Source: Theobroma cacao (lineage: Eukaryota; Streptophyta; Magnoliopsida; Malvales; Malvaceae). From it: DNA of 64,000 nt. Positions 48,359 through 59,175 of the stretch are shown here, piece after piece (the first letter of the stretch is position 1; the number at the start of each line of letters is the position of its first letter). Below the pieces are notes generated by a model. That model was not told the DNA's origin. It worked only from the letters and a program-made list of their open reading frames with translations, and searched no databases. The translations under genes and the position numbers were made by a program. Where the stretch lies: the NCBI RefSeq assembly GCF_000208745.1, contig NC_030856.1:7147045-7211044 (forward strand). Reading direction: 5' to 3'.

Positions 48359-48446
48359 ATTTGATAAATAGAACTCCATGTCACCCCCTCCTTACAAATC
48401 TAATTAAGCTAATGACTACAAAAACTTTAACTGAACTAAGTTGAGA

Positions 48447-48985
48447 AATTGCATTCAAGCTTTGGATAAATGTCATGAATGAGCCATCTTGCCATGAATT
48501 TGTAAGCCTGTTGTGTCAAATGAGAACCAAGACTCTTATCAGGATTGGAACACGTCAGTACTCCAAAAACTCCACATATTTTGATCAAGCTGAAATTATA
48601 ATCTCCTCCAATTCCACAACAAGCTTTTCGTATCGATTTAATATTGAAATTAATCTATTTAGACTCGAATAATATAATTAAAGAACTCAAAAATGATGAA
48701 CTTAAATAATGATTTATAGGATTTAACACATTCTGAATATCCATGTATTTTTTTCAAAACAATTAAAATTAACCATAGACTATAATCACATTGGGATTTT
48801 CGTTTTGTAGCTCTTCAATGGCTTGTTGGAGACGATGATTGTGATACATTAACAATTTTTTCAAATCCTTTAGGCAATGAAATTTATCATAAGCAGTAGT
48901 ATCTATGAAAGATAGGCAAACACCCTATTGGCAAGTTTCCAAGGACAATTAGTTGTATGGCACCATAGCCAATGACTTTGCCTAT
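48447..48985 (-). pseudogene. GDSL esterase/lipase relic
   Basis: Minus-strand pieces of the family C-terminal half: 48890-48982 gives YGAIQLIVLGNLPIGCLPI, about 48765-48880 gives CLKDLKKLLMYHNHRLQQ and NPNVIIVYG, and about 48447-48550 gives CSNPDKSLGSHLTQQAYKF, which corresponds to the block with the catalytic Asp/His. The invariant block Asp-Gly-x-His is not intact (SLGSHLT here). The N-terminal Gly-Asp-Ser block is absent, stops separate the pieces and the part between them is deleted. A dead fragment. Confidence 0.75.
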
Positions 48986-49334
48986 CGATAAAATGTGAGC
49001 ACCCAGACACTGATAATTAGCTAGCAAGTGGACATGGAGAAAAATAAGTACACTTGTCATGTTTGTTAAGTTACGCGTCATTGAGATTTTGCAACTCACT
49101 TTAAAATGACTTTATAAGAGTTAAAAGTATTTAAAAGTTTCCATGGAATCATGAATTTTTTAAAATTATTTATGACAAAAAATTATTATATGACTTTTTT
49201 TTTTTACTGCAATCTAAACTCTCGAGCCGTGATCAATGTATGGGCCTACTAAACAAGACCCACAAGACCCATGCAAGCTTCTAAAATCTGATAACTGCAT
49301 ACATATAATTCCTTGCTCAATCATAATCACAGTA

Positions 49335-49740
49335 TACACACACACGTAAAGTCATTTACATCTATATTCAAAATCCTTTTTACATAACCCATGCCTCGAC
49401 ATGTTGATTTCCGCACTACTTGTGCTCTAGAATAAATAACAGTACTTTCGAATACTTTACATCAATAAATACAAAACAGCCACAGATTGGCTGATACAGT
49501 GGGCCTTGACCCAACATAACTGGCTACGAATACACACACACATATTCACATAAAGTCGTTTACATCTATATTCAAAATCCTTTTTACATAACCCATACCT
49601 GAACATGTTAATTTTCGCACTACTTGTGCTCTAGAATAAATAACAGTACTTTCAAGTACTTTACATAAGTAAATACACAGGAGCCATAAATTGGCTACCA
49701 TAGTGGGCCTTGACCTAACTTAACTGACTACGAACAACCA
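49335..49740. repeat. Two direct repeats, period 204 bp
   Basis: TTTACATCTATATTCAAAAT, CCTTTTTACATAACCCAT, CACTACTTGTGCTCTAGAAT, AACAGTACTTTC and GTGGGCCTTGAC occur in the same order from 49335 and from 49539. The copies differ by scattered substitutions. Confidence 0.85.
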
Positions 49741-50169
49741 TACAAACTCAATAGCAACATTCGGATATAACATGGTTACAAACTTAAAACCAAAACCACT
49801 GGAGTAAACGCGGAAACAGATATCTACGAGATGTCATCAAATACCTACCAAGCAAAGCTAGCTACTCACTCCTCAGATGGAGGTCCCAATAATGTTACTT
49901 ATTTGCATAATCAATTAATTTGGGTAAGTCTAGTAGACTCAATGGGTAGGTGAGGAAGGGAAACAAGCATAATAGGTTGAAATTTAATAAATATCGACGT
50001 TGAAATAAACAGCTCAAAGCTGAGCTTATGACATGATGCATTTAAATTCGCGTATGCCTCAAATTATGAGTTAAATCAATATACATGGCATGCATAAATC
50101 ACGTATAAAAATACTAGGTAAAAACCTGCTTAAAAACCTCTTAAAAGCCTTTATTTTTTTTCCAAACCA

Positions 50170-50335
50170 GGGGCCTAAGGTCGATCCTTGTCCAACAAAG
50201 AACAAATTGTTTTTGTTTAAGTGTGGGAGGATCGACCTATACCATGAAAGGGTCGATCCTTCATTTTCTAGAACAAAAAACCAAGCTTTCTCATAAACCG
50301 AGGATCGACCTATTCCATGAAGGAGGTCGATCCCC
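50170..50335. repeat. Dyad array, first block
   Basis: AGGATCGACC is followed after 13 bp by GGTCGATCC at 50228-50260, and again at 50301-50332; the two left arms are 73 bp apart. A single GGTCGATCC arm lies at about 50178. The layout matches the array at 51976-52375. Confidence 0.8.
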
Positions 50336-50666
50336 AAACTTCCATAGTGCATTTTCAAGGAATCTTAGTGCCAAAACATTTTCAATGAAAGATAAACAAA
50401 AATCCCCCCCACTATTTTCAAAATCCAAATGCTCATTTAAATCATCCCATGGCTTGTAAAACAAACGGCAATTAATTATGCAAGGCATGTAAATCATAAA
50501 CTCATTTAAATAAACGCCATGCCAATGCAATGCTAATTCAACATATATAAACCCTAAGCCATCTTAAAATCCAAGTTTACAATAAACCAAATAATGTGCC
50601 AAGCATTGTCATAATAAGTCAAACTCAGAATTAAAACAATTGGCCTCACAATAGATCAACTATAGG

Positions 50667-50930
50667 CCTTGCCAACCCGGTAGGAATTTCCATCTACCGT
50701 AACCCTCACATACAGTGTCGTAGCCATTGATGGAGTAAAAATCAATAGAACTAATTTCGTGGGAATTGCCCACCTAGTTGGTCTGTCCATCTACCACAAA
50801 CTTTCACGTATAGTGCTATCGGTGGAGTAAATATCAATAGAACCGTGGGACTTGCCCACCCAGTAGGAATATCCATTTGCCATAAACCCTCACGTACGAT
50901 GTCGTAGCTACCGGCAAAGTAATCTTTCTG
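50667..50930. repeat. Three imperfect direct repeats, 76 to 100 bp
   Basis: Units begin near 50667, 50767 and 50852. Each has TGCCAAC or TGCCCAC, a CCATCTACC or CCATTTGCC word, CCTCAC or TTCACG and a TAGTGT-like or ATGTCGTAGC word, and the first two end in GGAGTAAA-ATCAATAGAAC. The region from 49741 to 52560 otherwise holds no gene I recognise. Confidence 0.65.
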
Positions 50931-51975
50931 CTAGCTGGAGTCAGAAACTTTATGCACAAAGGTTACGGATATTGCCATAACAATAGGACTTTATCCCTGA
51001 GATAGTTTCATTTAAAACATAACCATTAAATCAGGGGGTTTCTAAACACATTTCAAATCCAATATCATTTCAATAGCATGCCATGATTTCAATAAGTACT
51101 TATGCTACTGGCATTTAAAACCAATGCTATGCATATGTCAAGCTCAATAAACCAGGCCAATGTAAACAAATGGTAAGCACAATTCACATTTCATTTGTAT
51201 CACTTAGACCAAGTGTAAAAGCATTTAAAAACCAGCCATTCCGAGGTTTAAATTTCAACAGAAATCCATTTTGAGAAATAAACAACTTAAAAGGCTTGTT
51301 TCTCAATGTTCAAAACTACTTATATAGTAGTACATACGTACATTTATAGTTTCTAAAACCCACTTCAAATCCAGCATTTCAAATCAAGCTTAATATCAAC
51401 TCAACTCATGATTCCAGTAAGCAATAAAACCATGCTTTCATGCATACTCGTATAGCAAATATAGCTTTTGAAATAGATTCACCCACTCACAGTGACAATG
51501 TGATTTCCTACCAACTATCAAATCACTGATCCTTTGACCACTAACAAATCCTTGAGCTCTAAATAATTTCCTTAAATTTCCTAGCATTCCATAAACATTC
51601 ATAGAACTCTTTTCCCATGCTTTAGCTAACAGCTTGTACTCAAATCATAAAACCTCAACCTCAAATACTTACACATTCAAAGTTTTACCTTGGTGACCAG
51701 ATGAAGATTAACCAAACCTCCAAAATCCTTAAACTTGGAGAGGATGAGATCTTGCTAAAACATAACCAAAACAAATATTACAACCAGTAAAATTGAAGCT
51801 CAAGCTACAAGGAAGCTTACTTTTAACTTGGTTGCCAATTTCCTATCTCCAAATTACTGGTATGAGTGCTCAAAGCCTGGGGGAAAAGATGGATAGTGCT
51901 CAGCCTAAGGGAACCAAAGTTTTCCTTCCAACCAAATGAATGGGTGGACAACCCAATGTTGCCTTACAATCCCAT

Positions 51976-52375
51976 AAGGATTGACCTTTTAATTCAAAGG
52001 GGTCAATCTTGGTAGCTACAAAATGCCTTCAAATGCTTGTCTAACATTTAGGGATCGACCATATAGTTTAAAGGGGTTTATCCTTTCATTCATGGAATAC
52101 TTCTAAGTCTTTAAGAAGTTAAGGATCAACTTATTCCTTGTAAAGGGTCAATCCTTTTAATCATGGAGAATTGTCTAAGTGTTCTAGCAACTTGGGTTTA
52201 ACCTTCACTCTTCAAGGGGTTGATCCTACCTTAAACAAAAACTCATCAAGGCTACTAGAAGCCATAAGATCAACCTCCACCACCCTTTTGGGAGTCAATC
52301 CTACTCATCACAGGAAGTTTCCAAGTGCTTCTAGAAGCTAAGGATCAAACCTCCCCCCTTATGAGGGTCGATCCT
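51976..52375. repeat. Dyad array, second block: six inverted-repeat units every 71-74 bp
   Basis: Left arms related to AAGGATCGACC start at 51976, 52050, 52121, 52192, 52266 and 52340. Each is followed, 11 to 14 bp later, by a right arm related to GGGGTCGATCCTT, so each unit can form a hairpin of about 12 bp stem. Between units a looser CTAAGTGCTTCTAGAAGCT word recurs. No coding frame crosses it. The arms have drifted, with the best-kept copies at 52051 and 52340. Confidence 0.85.
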
Positions 52376-52579
52376 CCCAAGGCAAAAATCTAATTCAGTC
52401 TTTTTTTCAGCTCTTCTTTTATTCCTTTACCATCATGTGTCCTTTTTGCTCAAATTTACTTAACCAATTGAGTTTAAACTCCTATAGACTTAGCTCAAAA
52501 TTTGTCCTCTCCTCCATTGAGAATGCTTGTTTCTTCGTGTCCTTGTATACCAAAATCTGAGATGTTACATTTTCACATT

Positions 52580-53290
52580 GATATTAGATCATTCATTGAA
52601 AATTGTGAATTGTATTCATGATGTGTGTATTACTAAATGGAAAACTTGCCTTTATACAAAGTACAAACAATCAAGATCCTAAAATGAGGTTGGTCAACCT
52701 TACAAGGAAGCTATGTGAAAGTATCCTATAATGTATACAAAAATCAATTATGTGGAAATAAAATAAATATCCTAAATTAATTCTCTTTTACTCCCCCTCA
52801 AGTTGGAGTATGAAGATTAGAAATGTCCAACTTACCTAACAAAGCTTGAAACCCTTCCCGACCAAGTGCCTTGGTGAATATGTTTGGCAGTTGATACTGA
52901 GATGAAATTGGTCGAGGTGATAAAATATTGGACTGAATATGTTATTGAATGAAATGACAATCTATTTCAATATGTTTGGTGTGTTTGTGAAAAACTAGAT
53001 TGACTACGATATGCAATAATACCCGATTGTCACAAAAAAAAAAACTGGATATGGATGTGATACTCCCAAGTAAAAAGACCATTGAAGAAGCAAAACGATC
53101 TCACTTGCAGTGGTGGTCATTACCTTGTGCTTTGCTTTAGTTGTGGAATGAGAGACTACAAACTATTTCTTTGATCACCAAGAAATAGTTGAAGACCCTA
53201 GGAACACTATATAGCCAATGGTGGATCTACAAGTCAAGGGACACCTAGCTCAATCTGCATCACAATGGGCCCATGAGGACAAAGAACTGT
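52580..53290 (-). mobile_element. Ty1/copia retrotransposon relic, RNase H end and 3' LTR side
   Basis: Read on the minus strand, about 53290 to 52800 gives the end of a copia RNase [50 protein letters not shown] and KLDISNLHTPT, followed by a polypurine tract (the TCCCCCTCAAGTTGGAGTA region of the plus strand) and LTR-like DNA down to about 52580. Stops interrupt the frame. The rest of the element is not seen to the right. Confidence 0.82.
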
Positions 53291-53959
53291 TAGAGGGAAG
53301 TAAAATGCCTTGTCTGGGCGCATTTTTTGAGATATCAAAGAATTCGTACAATGACATCAATGTGTGATTGTCTCGACTTGCGCATAAATTGATTCAAGAT
53401 GTGCACCATGTAACTAATTTCCAGTCGCATGATTGTGAAAGTAATATGCTAATGAGATGCCTATACTATTCAAGATCATCACAAAATTGTCCTAAATTTG
53501 TAGAAACCACATTTTGTCCGAGTGAATTTCAAGTATTCCTTTATTATTATTATTATTATTGTTATTATTATTATATTTTGATTTTTTTCTTGTTTCTTTC
53601 TTTCTTTTTATAGGCTATAATTGAGTCCAACTTAGACTTGAGCTCTTTTGGGCTTTAGAAGCCTTAAAACCATCGTCATTGTTAAATAAATCCATTTTGA
53701 ACTTTTGGAATTCAAAACCCCTTAAAAAAAAAAAAAAGACTTTGGCCTCACTGCCATGCTTAGCATGGCACTTGAGGTAGTTGCCATGGCAGTCAACTTA
53801 GCTGGCTTCCATGACAAGATTATAGGAAAAGAGAAGTTTTTTTGGGAAAAAGTAAAAAGGTTTGGTAGTGAGCTACCAAACTCGAGTATACTGCCAATGG
53901 CAGTAGGCGTGGGAGGAAGATTTTCCAAATCCTCTTCCACAGCAACACAAGAGAATGAG
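53291..53959. other. Repeat-poor spacer with a (TTA)n run and palindromes
   Basis: Contains (TTA)n near 53541-53576 and the palindrome cluster listed next. No gene is recognised; the frame at 53756-53968 has no family resemblance. Confidence 0.5.
53752..53903. repeat. Cluster of TGCCATGGCA-type palindromes
   Basis: TGCCATGCTTAGCATGGCA (53752-53770) is a hairpin with 8 bp arms and a 3 nt loop. TTGCCATGGCA follows near 53781 and CTGCCAATGGCAG lies at 53891-53903. Confidence 0.75.
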
Positions 53960-54254
53960 GGCCCGTGATTTATAGGCTTAAGCTTTATTTACAAAGCTTA
54001 AGGCCGCATAGGGTTAGGCTTAAGTTCTGGCCTATGACATTTGGTATTAGAGTTGACTCGAATCTTCATTGATGTGAGACCACCATGAGAGATACAAAGG
54101 TCGAGGTAGACATGGACTAGTGTAAAAGTCCCTCTCCCCTACAAGTAAAGAGCTAGTGCAACAAGGACGTTGCACAATTAGGTCGAGTAGAATGTCATAA
54201 ATCCCACATTAGTAAGAGATAGGGTGGGTCTTGAGCATATAAACACGAGCCTTC
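53960..54254 (+). mobile_element. 5' end of a retroelement interrupted by the Tat element
   Basis: TGGTATTAGAG at 54042-54052 differs by one base from the TGGTATCAGAG primer site complementary to initiator tRNA-Met. It lies three bases after a CA at 54038-54039 that could end an LTR. The leader runs to 54254, where the Tat-type LTR begins. The LTR start upstream is not resolved. Confidence 0.5.
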
Positions 54255-54357
54255 TGTAGACACCTAAAAAAATAATAAATTTTAAATTTAAATTATAATA
54301 AAATAAAATAAAATATAAAAAAATAAATAAAGAAAAATATAATAAAAAAAAAGAGGT

Positions 54358-54381
54358 ATGGCTGGGCGTACGCCCAGCCAT
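54358..54381. repeat. Perfect 24 bp palindrome
   Basis: ATGGCTGGGCGT followed by its exact reverse complement, with no loop. It sits in the LTR 29 bp before the assembly gap. Confidence 0.95.
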
Positions 54382-54410
54382 CCCTTCCCCAACCACCACG
54401 CATGATGGGG

Positions 54411-55389
54411 NNNNNNNNNNNNNNNNNNNNNNNNNNNNNNNNNNNNNNNNNNNNNNNNNNNNNNNNNNNNNNNNNNNNNNNNNNNNNNNNNNNNNNNNNN
54501 NNNNNNNNNNNNNNNNNNNNNNNNNNNNNNNNNNNNNNNNNNNNNNNNNNNNNNNNNNNNNNNNNNNNNNNNNNNNNNNNNNNNNNNNNNNNNNNNNNNN
54601 NNNNNNNNNNNNNNNNNNNNNNNNNNNNNNNNNNNNNNNNNNNNNNNNNNNNNNNNNNNNNNNNNNNNNNNNNNNNNNNNNNNNNNNNNNNNNNNNNNNN
54701 NNNNNNNNNNNNNNNNNNNNNNNNNNNNNNNNNNNNNNNNNNNNNNNNNNNNNNNNNNNNNNNNNNNNNNNNNNNNNNNNNNNNNNNNNNNNNNNNNNNN
54801 NNNNNNNNNNNNNNNNNNNNNNNNNNNNNNNNNNNNNNNNNNNNNNNNNNNNNNNNNNNNNNNNNNNNNNNNNNNNNNNNNNNNNNNNNNNNNNNNNNNN
54901 NNNNNNNNNNNNNNNNNNNNNNNNNNNNNNNNNNNNNNNNNNNNNNNNNNNNNNNNNNNNNNNNNNNNNNNNNNNNNNNNNNNNNNNNNNNNNNNNNNNN
55001 NNNNNNNNNNNNNNNNNNNNNNNNNNNNNNNNNNNNNNNNNNNNNNNNNNNNNNNNNNNNNNNNNNNNNNNNNNNNNNNNNNNNNNNNNNNNNNNNNNNN
55101 NNNNNNNNNNNNNNNNNNNNNNNNNNNNNNNNNNNNNNNNNNNNNNNNNNNNNNNNNNNNNNNNNNNNNNNNNNNNNNNNNNNNNNNNNNNNNNNNNNNN
55201 NNNNNNNNNNNNNNNNNNNNNNNNNNNNNNNNNNNNNNNNNNNNNNNNNNNNNNNNNNNNNNNNNNNNNNNNNNNNNNNNNNNNNNNNNNNNNNNNNNNN
55301 NNNNNNNNNNNNNNNNNNNNNNNNNNNNNNNNNNNNNNNNNNNNNNNNNNNNNNNNNNNNNNNNNNNNNNNNNNNNNNNNNNNNNNNNN
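54411..55389. other. Assembly gap
   Basis: 979 undetermined bases within the LTR. The round length may be an estimate. Confidence 0.99.
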
Positions 55390-56442
55390 GAGACGGATTT
55401 TCACCGAAGCGTCGGGATAAATCCGAACTCTAAACTCCAATACCCGTTAAGTCAAATAGTTGTTGTTAAAAAATAATATATATAAAAAATTTATATAATG
55501 TTGCATTTGAATTTAAATTAATAATATTAGTTAATTAGCTTAAATAAATATTACTAAATAAAGTTAATTTAATCGTTTGGAAAAATTAATTAATTGTTTA
55601 TTTGATAAGTTATATAATCAAGTTAAACGTTAATCAACAATGTTAATTAAAAGATATGGATCTAAATAAAAAAATGAAAAAAAAACAAAAATAATAATAA
55701 TAATAAAATAAATAAATAATTCATGAAAAAAAAATGACAAAATAAATATATAAATAAGGTGATAAATTATTAAACACATAATTGGATGAATTATGAACCG
55801 CTTAATTCAATAAACGCGTGCATGTAGACATCAGCATTTTATCCTGTCATAGCATGCCACATTTATCTTGCAAATGGCACGAAAATTTCGATGATGGGAT
55901 TTTCCCGAAGAGCTTGTAGAGACGAGTTCTTCCGGGGATATCTCTAGGTGAGGAGAATTTCGAGACTTCACCAAAGCGTTGGGATGGTCTTCGAATAATT
56001 TTTCAATAAAAGATTATCGACTCCATTATTTAAAATAAACAAGTCATGACATCATTCTATGCTTGCATCATGTGCATACGTAAAATCAAATGAAAAACTC
56101 AGTCTGTCAATTCAATAAAATTTAATTAATAAAGTAGGGATTAAATTAAGAGAATGCTATATTAAGATAACTTAAGATTAAATGGTACCGTTCGTGGAAC
56201 GGGCGCCACGGAGGTGCTAACCCTTCTCCGTGCATAACCGCACTCCCGAACCCATCTCTAAAAATGTAGACCAGTTCTCGTTCTTTCGACGAACCTAAAA
56301 TTAATTTAGGACTTCGTCGATTAGAATCAGATTAATAGGTGACCAATCACACCTATAGAAAAAGATTGGTGGCGACTCCCACACATATCTAATTTTTGCC
56401 CGCGTCTGGCAGACGGGTTCCCTGACCGCACATTACGACAGA

Positions 56443-56460
56443 TGGCGACTCCGCTGGGGA
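56443..56460 (+). promoter_or_regulatory. Primer binding site of the Tat element
   Basis: TGGCGACTCCGCTGGGGA has the TGG start complementary to a tRNA 3' CCA end and sits two bases after the LTR. From memory this is the type of site reported for Tat/Ogre elements, probably tRNA-Arg; the tRNA was not checked. Confidence 0.7.
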
Positions 56461-57482
56461 TTATCTCGAGAGTCAAGCTATTAATTAATCATAAGTTATC
56501 TTAAGCCTTAAATAATTTGTTGTTTTCCCTAGCATCAATTTTGCATATTTTTGTTTAATGCATTCAATTATTTTGCTATTATTACTTCACTGTTTTTAAT
56601 AATTGCGAAAAATTTAGGATAAGGGGAATGTGAAATTATTGGTCCAAGGTTAGTATATTCCTTCTCACACACTACACATCTTGCATTCATGCATAAGCCT
56701 TCCATCCGGGTTTTGTCCTTAATTAGGAGGGAGTTAAGTAGCTACGCTCTCGTGAGGTGATAACCTCCGCATGGGCTAGTGAAGACTCCCACTCAGATCG
56801 AACCTAATCCGTTTGAAGCCTGTAATGGGTGAGGACCGGGGTGCCCTACTAGTCCATGTGGACGACAGTGAGGAGCGATTTGGGAACCTTTAGTTCCATT
56901 TTCAACCCAAACTCAGCATGTAGAATACCGAGAGTCGTCTTTGCTTAGGTAGAGCTTCACCCATGAGAATATACCTTTTGACTAGTTACACATGAAGGAA
57001 TTTTCATAATCCCCTTGTTCTAAATTCTTCTCCGCGAAGTAATAAAGGTATCGTGTTATTAATTATTCATCTTTTGGAATTCTTGTTTACGGTACTGACT
57101 TAAACTTTTTGTCATATGCATATTTGCATCATAATTTTTGCATATAGGAAAAGTATGTCATCTGACAACCATTGACGGAGTAGATGTAAAAGATGACTCA
57201 TGAATTGCAACAAGAAACAATAGCTTATGCACTAATTACTTTGTTGATAGGTGTTATGTGACAGATACTTTTAGTACATGACCATTCATTTTTACATGCA
57301 TAAATCATCATTTCATGACAATAAGTATTTTCGCCTGTAAATAAAGATAAGGGGTTCATTTTTTCATTTCATTCATGTATGCATCTAATTCACGTTTATG
57401 ATTACAATAAGGTTCCAAAATAGCTTGACCACCTAAGCCAAGTGACCAACGTGTTCATAATACGCGTCAGCGAGCAAGGGTC
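56461..57482 (+). other. Leader of the Tat element
   Basis: About 1 kb between the primer site and gag without an open frame. Long leaders are usual in this lineage. Confidence 0.55.
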
Positions 57483-59175
57483 ATGGAAGAAAAACAAAGA
57501 GAGCGAATGGACAGAATGGAAAGAGCTCAGGAAGAAATGAGAGAACAATTAGCAAAGATGATGGAATTGATTATGAGTTTCAGTAAAGAAAAAAGAGTGA
57601 TCGAAGAGCCAACTCCGTCAGAAAACCCACCAGCTCAAGACAGTGGAAATCAAAGGGATGATCCGCCCTATCCCCCAGGGTTCACTCCACCACATGCCTA
57701 AACCTCTCAAAGGGTCCACCCTCAAGTGATGCCATCCGTTTATTACAATGCACCACCGTCGATGGGCCATCAACCGACTCATGGGCAATTTGGGCCATAT
57801 TCTGGGATAAATCCTGCTGAACCAATACACGTCCCAGATTTAGACGATCCAAAAGAACAAGAGAAACTAAGAAAGGACTCGTCACAAATAGGAGAAAATG
57901 AAAAAGACCAGAAAAAGTACGATTTATTGGAAGAGCGTCTTCGTGCTATTGAAAGAGTTGATAGGTTTGGTACCATGGACGCAACCGAGCTATGCTTAGT
58001 GCCGGATGTATTGATCCCTGCCAAGTTCAAGGTTCCGAAATTTGAAAAATATGACGGAACAAAATGTCCCATGGCATATATTACCATGTATTGTCGAAAA
58101 ATGGCTGCACAGTCTCACGATGATAAGTTACTGATCCATTTTTTCCAAGACAGCTTGACTGGGTCAGCTGCTCGGTGGTACGTACAGCTAGATCGAAATT
58201 GTATTAAGACTTGGAAAAACCTAGTAAGAGCCTTCATAGCCCAATACAAGCATGTGGCTGAATTAGCCCCTGATCGGTTGTCATTGCAGACTATGGAAAA
58301 GAAGCAAAGCGAGAACTTCAAGGATTATGCCTAAGGTGGAGAGATACAGCAGCGCAAGTTCAACCACCTCTCACTGATAAGGAGATGACTGTGTTGTTCA
58401 TAAACACACTCCGAGCTCCATTCTATGAGCGCTTGATCGGCAATGCCACAAAAAACTTTACAAATTTGGTCTTATCGGGGGAAATAATAGAATGAGCTAT
58501 CAAAAGTGAAAAAATTGAAGGGCATGAAGTTACCAGCTCAAAGAAAGGGAATATGCCCAAGAAAAAAGAAGGGGACGTGCAAGCAGTCGCTCACGACAGC
58601 CAACAAGCCCACAACTTTAACCCATATTATCCGTATCCCCCATACCAACCCTTCTATCCGAACATAGGCAACATCACACAAAACCCATATGTGTACCCAC
58701 CTGTCCCGCAACCAACGTTTCAAACCAATGTTCTTCCACAAACTCCACCACTAAGACCGGTAGCTTCAACCAATAATCCTAGCTATGATCAAAGAGGACC
58801 TAAAACTACCCTAGAAAGATCAAAGTTTGATCCTATTCCAGTCCCTTACACTACATTGCTGCCACAACTCATAGAAAATCGACTCCTTGCTCGAACCCCT
58901 TTAGAACCACTCCGACCACCTTTCCCAAAATGGTATGACCCGAATGCGCATTGTGATTACCATTTTGGAATTCAAGGGCACTCCACCGAAAATTGTACTA
59001 CTTTAAAACATAAAGTTCAAGTGCTCATTAAGGCAGGACTTTTAAATTTTGCCAAAAAAGACAGTTCAAGTGTTGATGGGAATCCTTTACCTAATCATGG
59101 AAGACCGACTGTGAATGTCATACATGAATGGATGATTCGAAGGGTGAAAAAGAGTATTTATGAATTCAAACGCCA
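57483..59175 (+). pseudogene. Degenerate gag of the Tat element
   Basis: Starts MEEKQRERMDRMERAQEEMR, a predicted coiled coil, then a Pro-rich part and a capsid-like region from about 57960 containing KFEKYDGTKCPMAYI, FFQDSLTGSAARWYVQLD and LQTMEKKQSENFKDYA. Lesions: TAA at 57699-57701 in the same frame; a frameshift with TAA at about 58332; TGA at 58493-58495 in the second frame; and another shift near 59170. The second frame (58334-59160) carries a Pro/Tyr-rich region and a CX2HX5HX4C knuckle at about 58952. Gag builds the particle that packages element RNA; this copy cannot make it. The end of the gag portion is continuous with the next frame. Confidence 0.85.

Larger units (their letters stand above)
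54255..56440 (+). mobile_element. 5' LTR of a Tat-lineage Ty3/gypsy retrotransposon
   Basis: Starts with TGTAGACACC and ends with TTACGACA, the TG...CA form of LTR ends, and is followed two bases later by the primer binding site. It is about 2186 bp long, including the 979 N at 54411-55389. The other LTR lies beyond the window, so end coordinates rest on sequence form only. The 3' part contains the AACGGGCGCCACGGAGGTGC region and CGTCTGGCAGACGGGTTCCC. Confidence 0.68.

Noticed and set aside
51976..52375. Dyad array considered as a tRNA or microRNA cluster
   Set aside because: Arms are only about 10-13 bp, without tRNA box motifs and too short for a typical plant microRNA precursor.
54178..55440. 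420-codon frame on the minus strand and 343-codon frame on the plus strand
   Set aside because: Both are mostly undetermined bases of the assembly gap and only appear open because N gives no stop.
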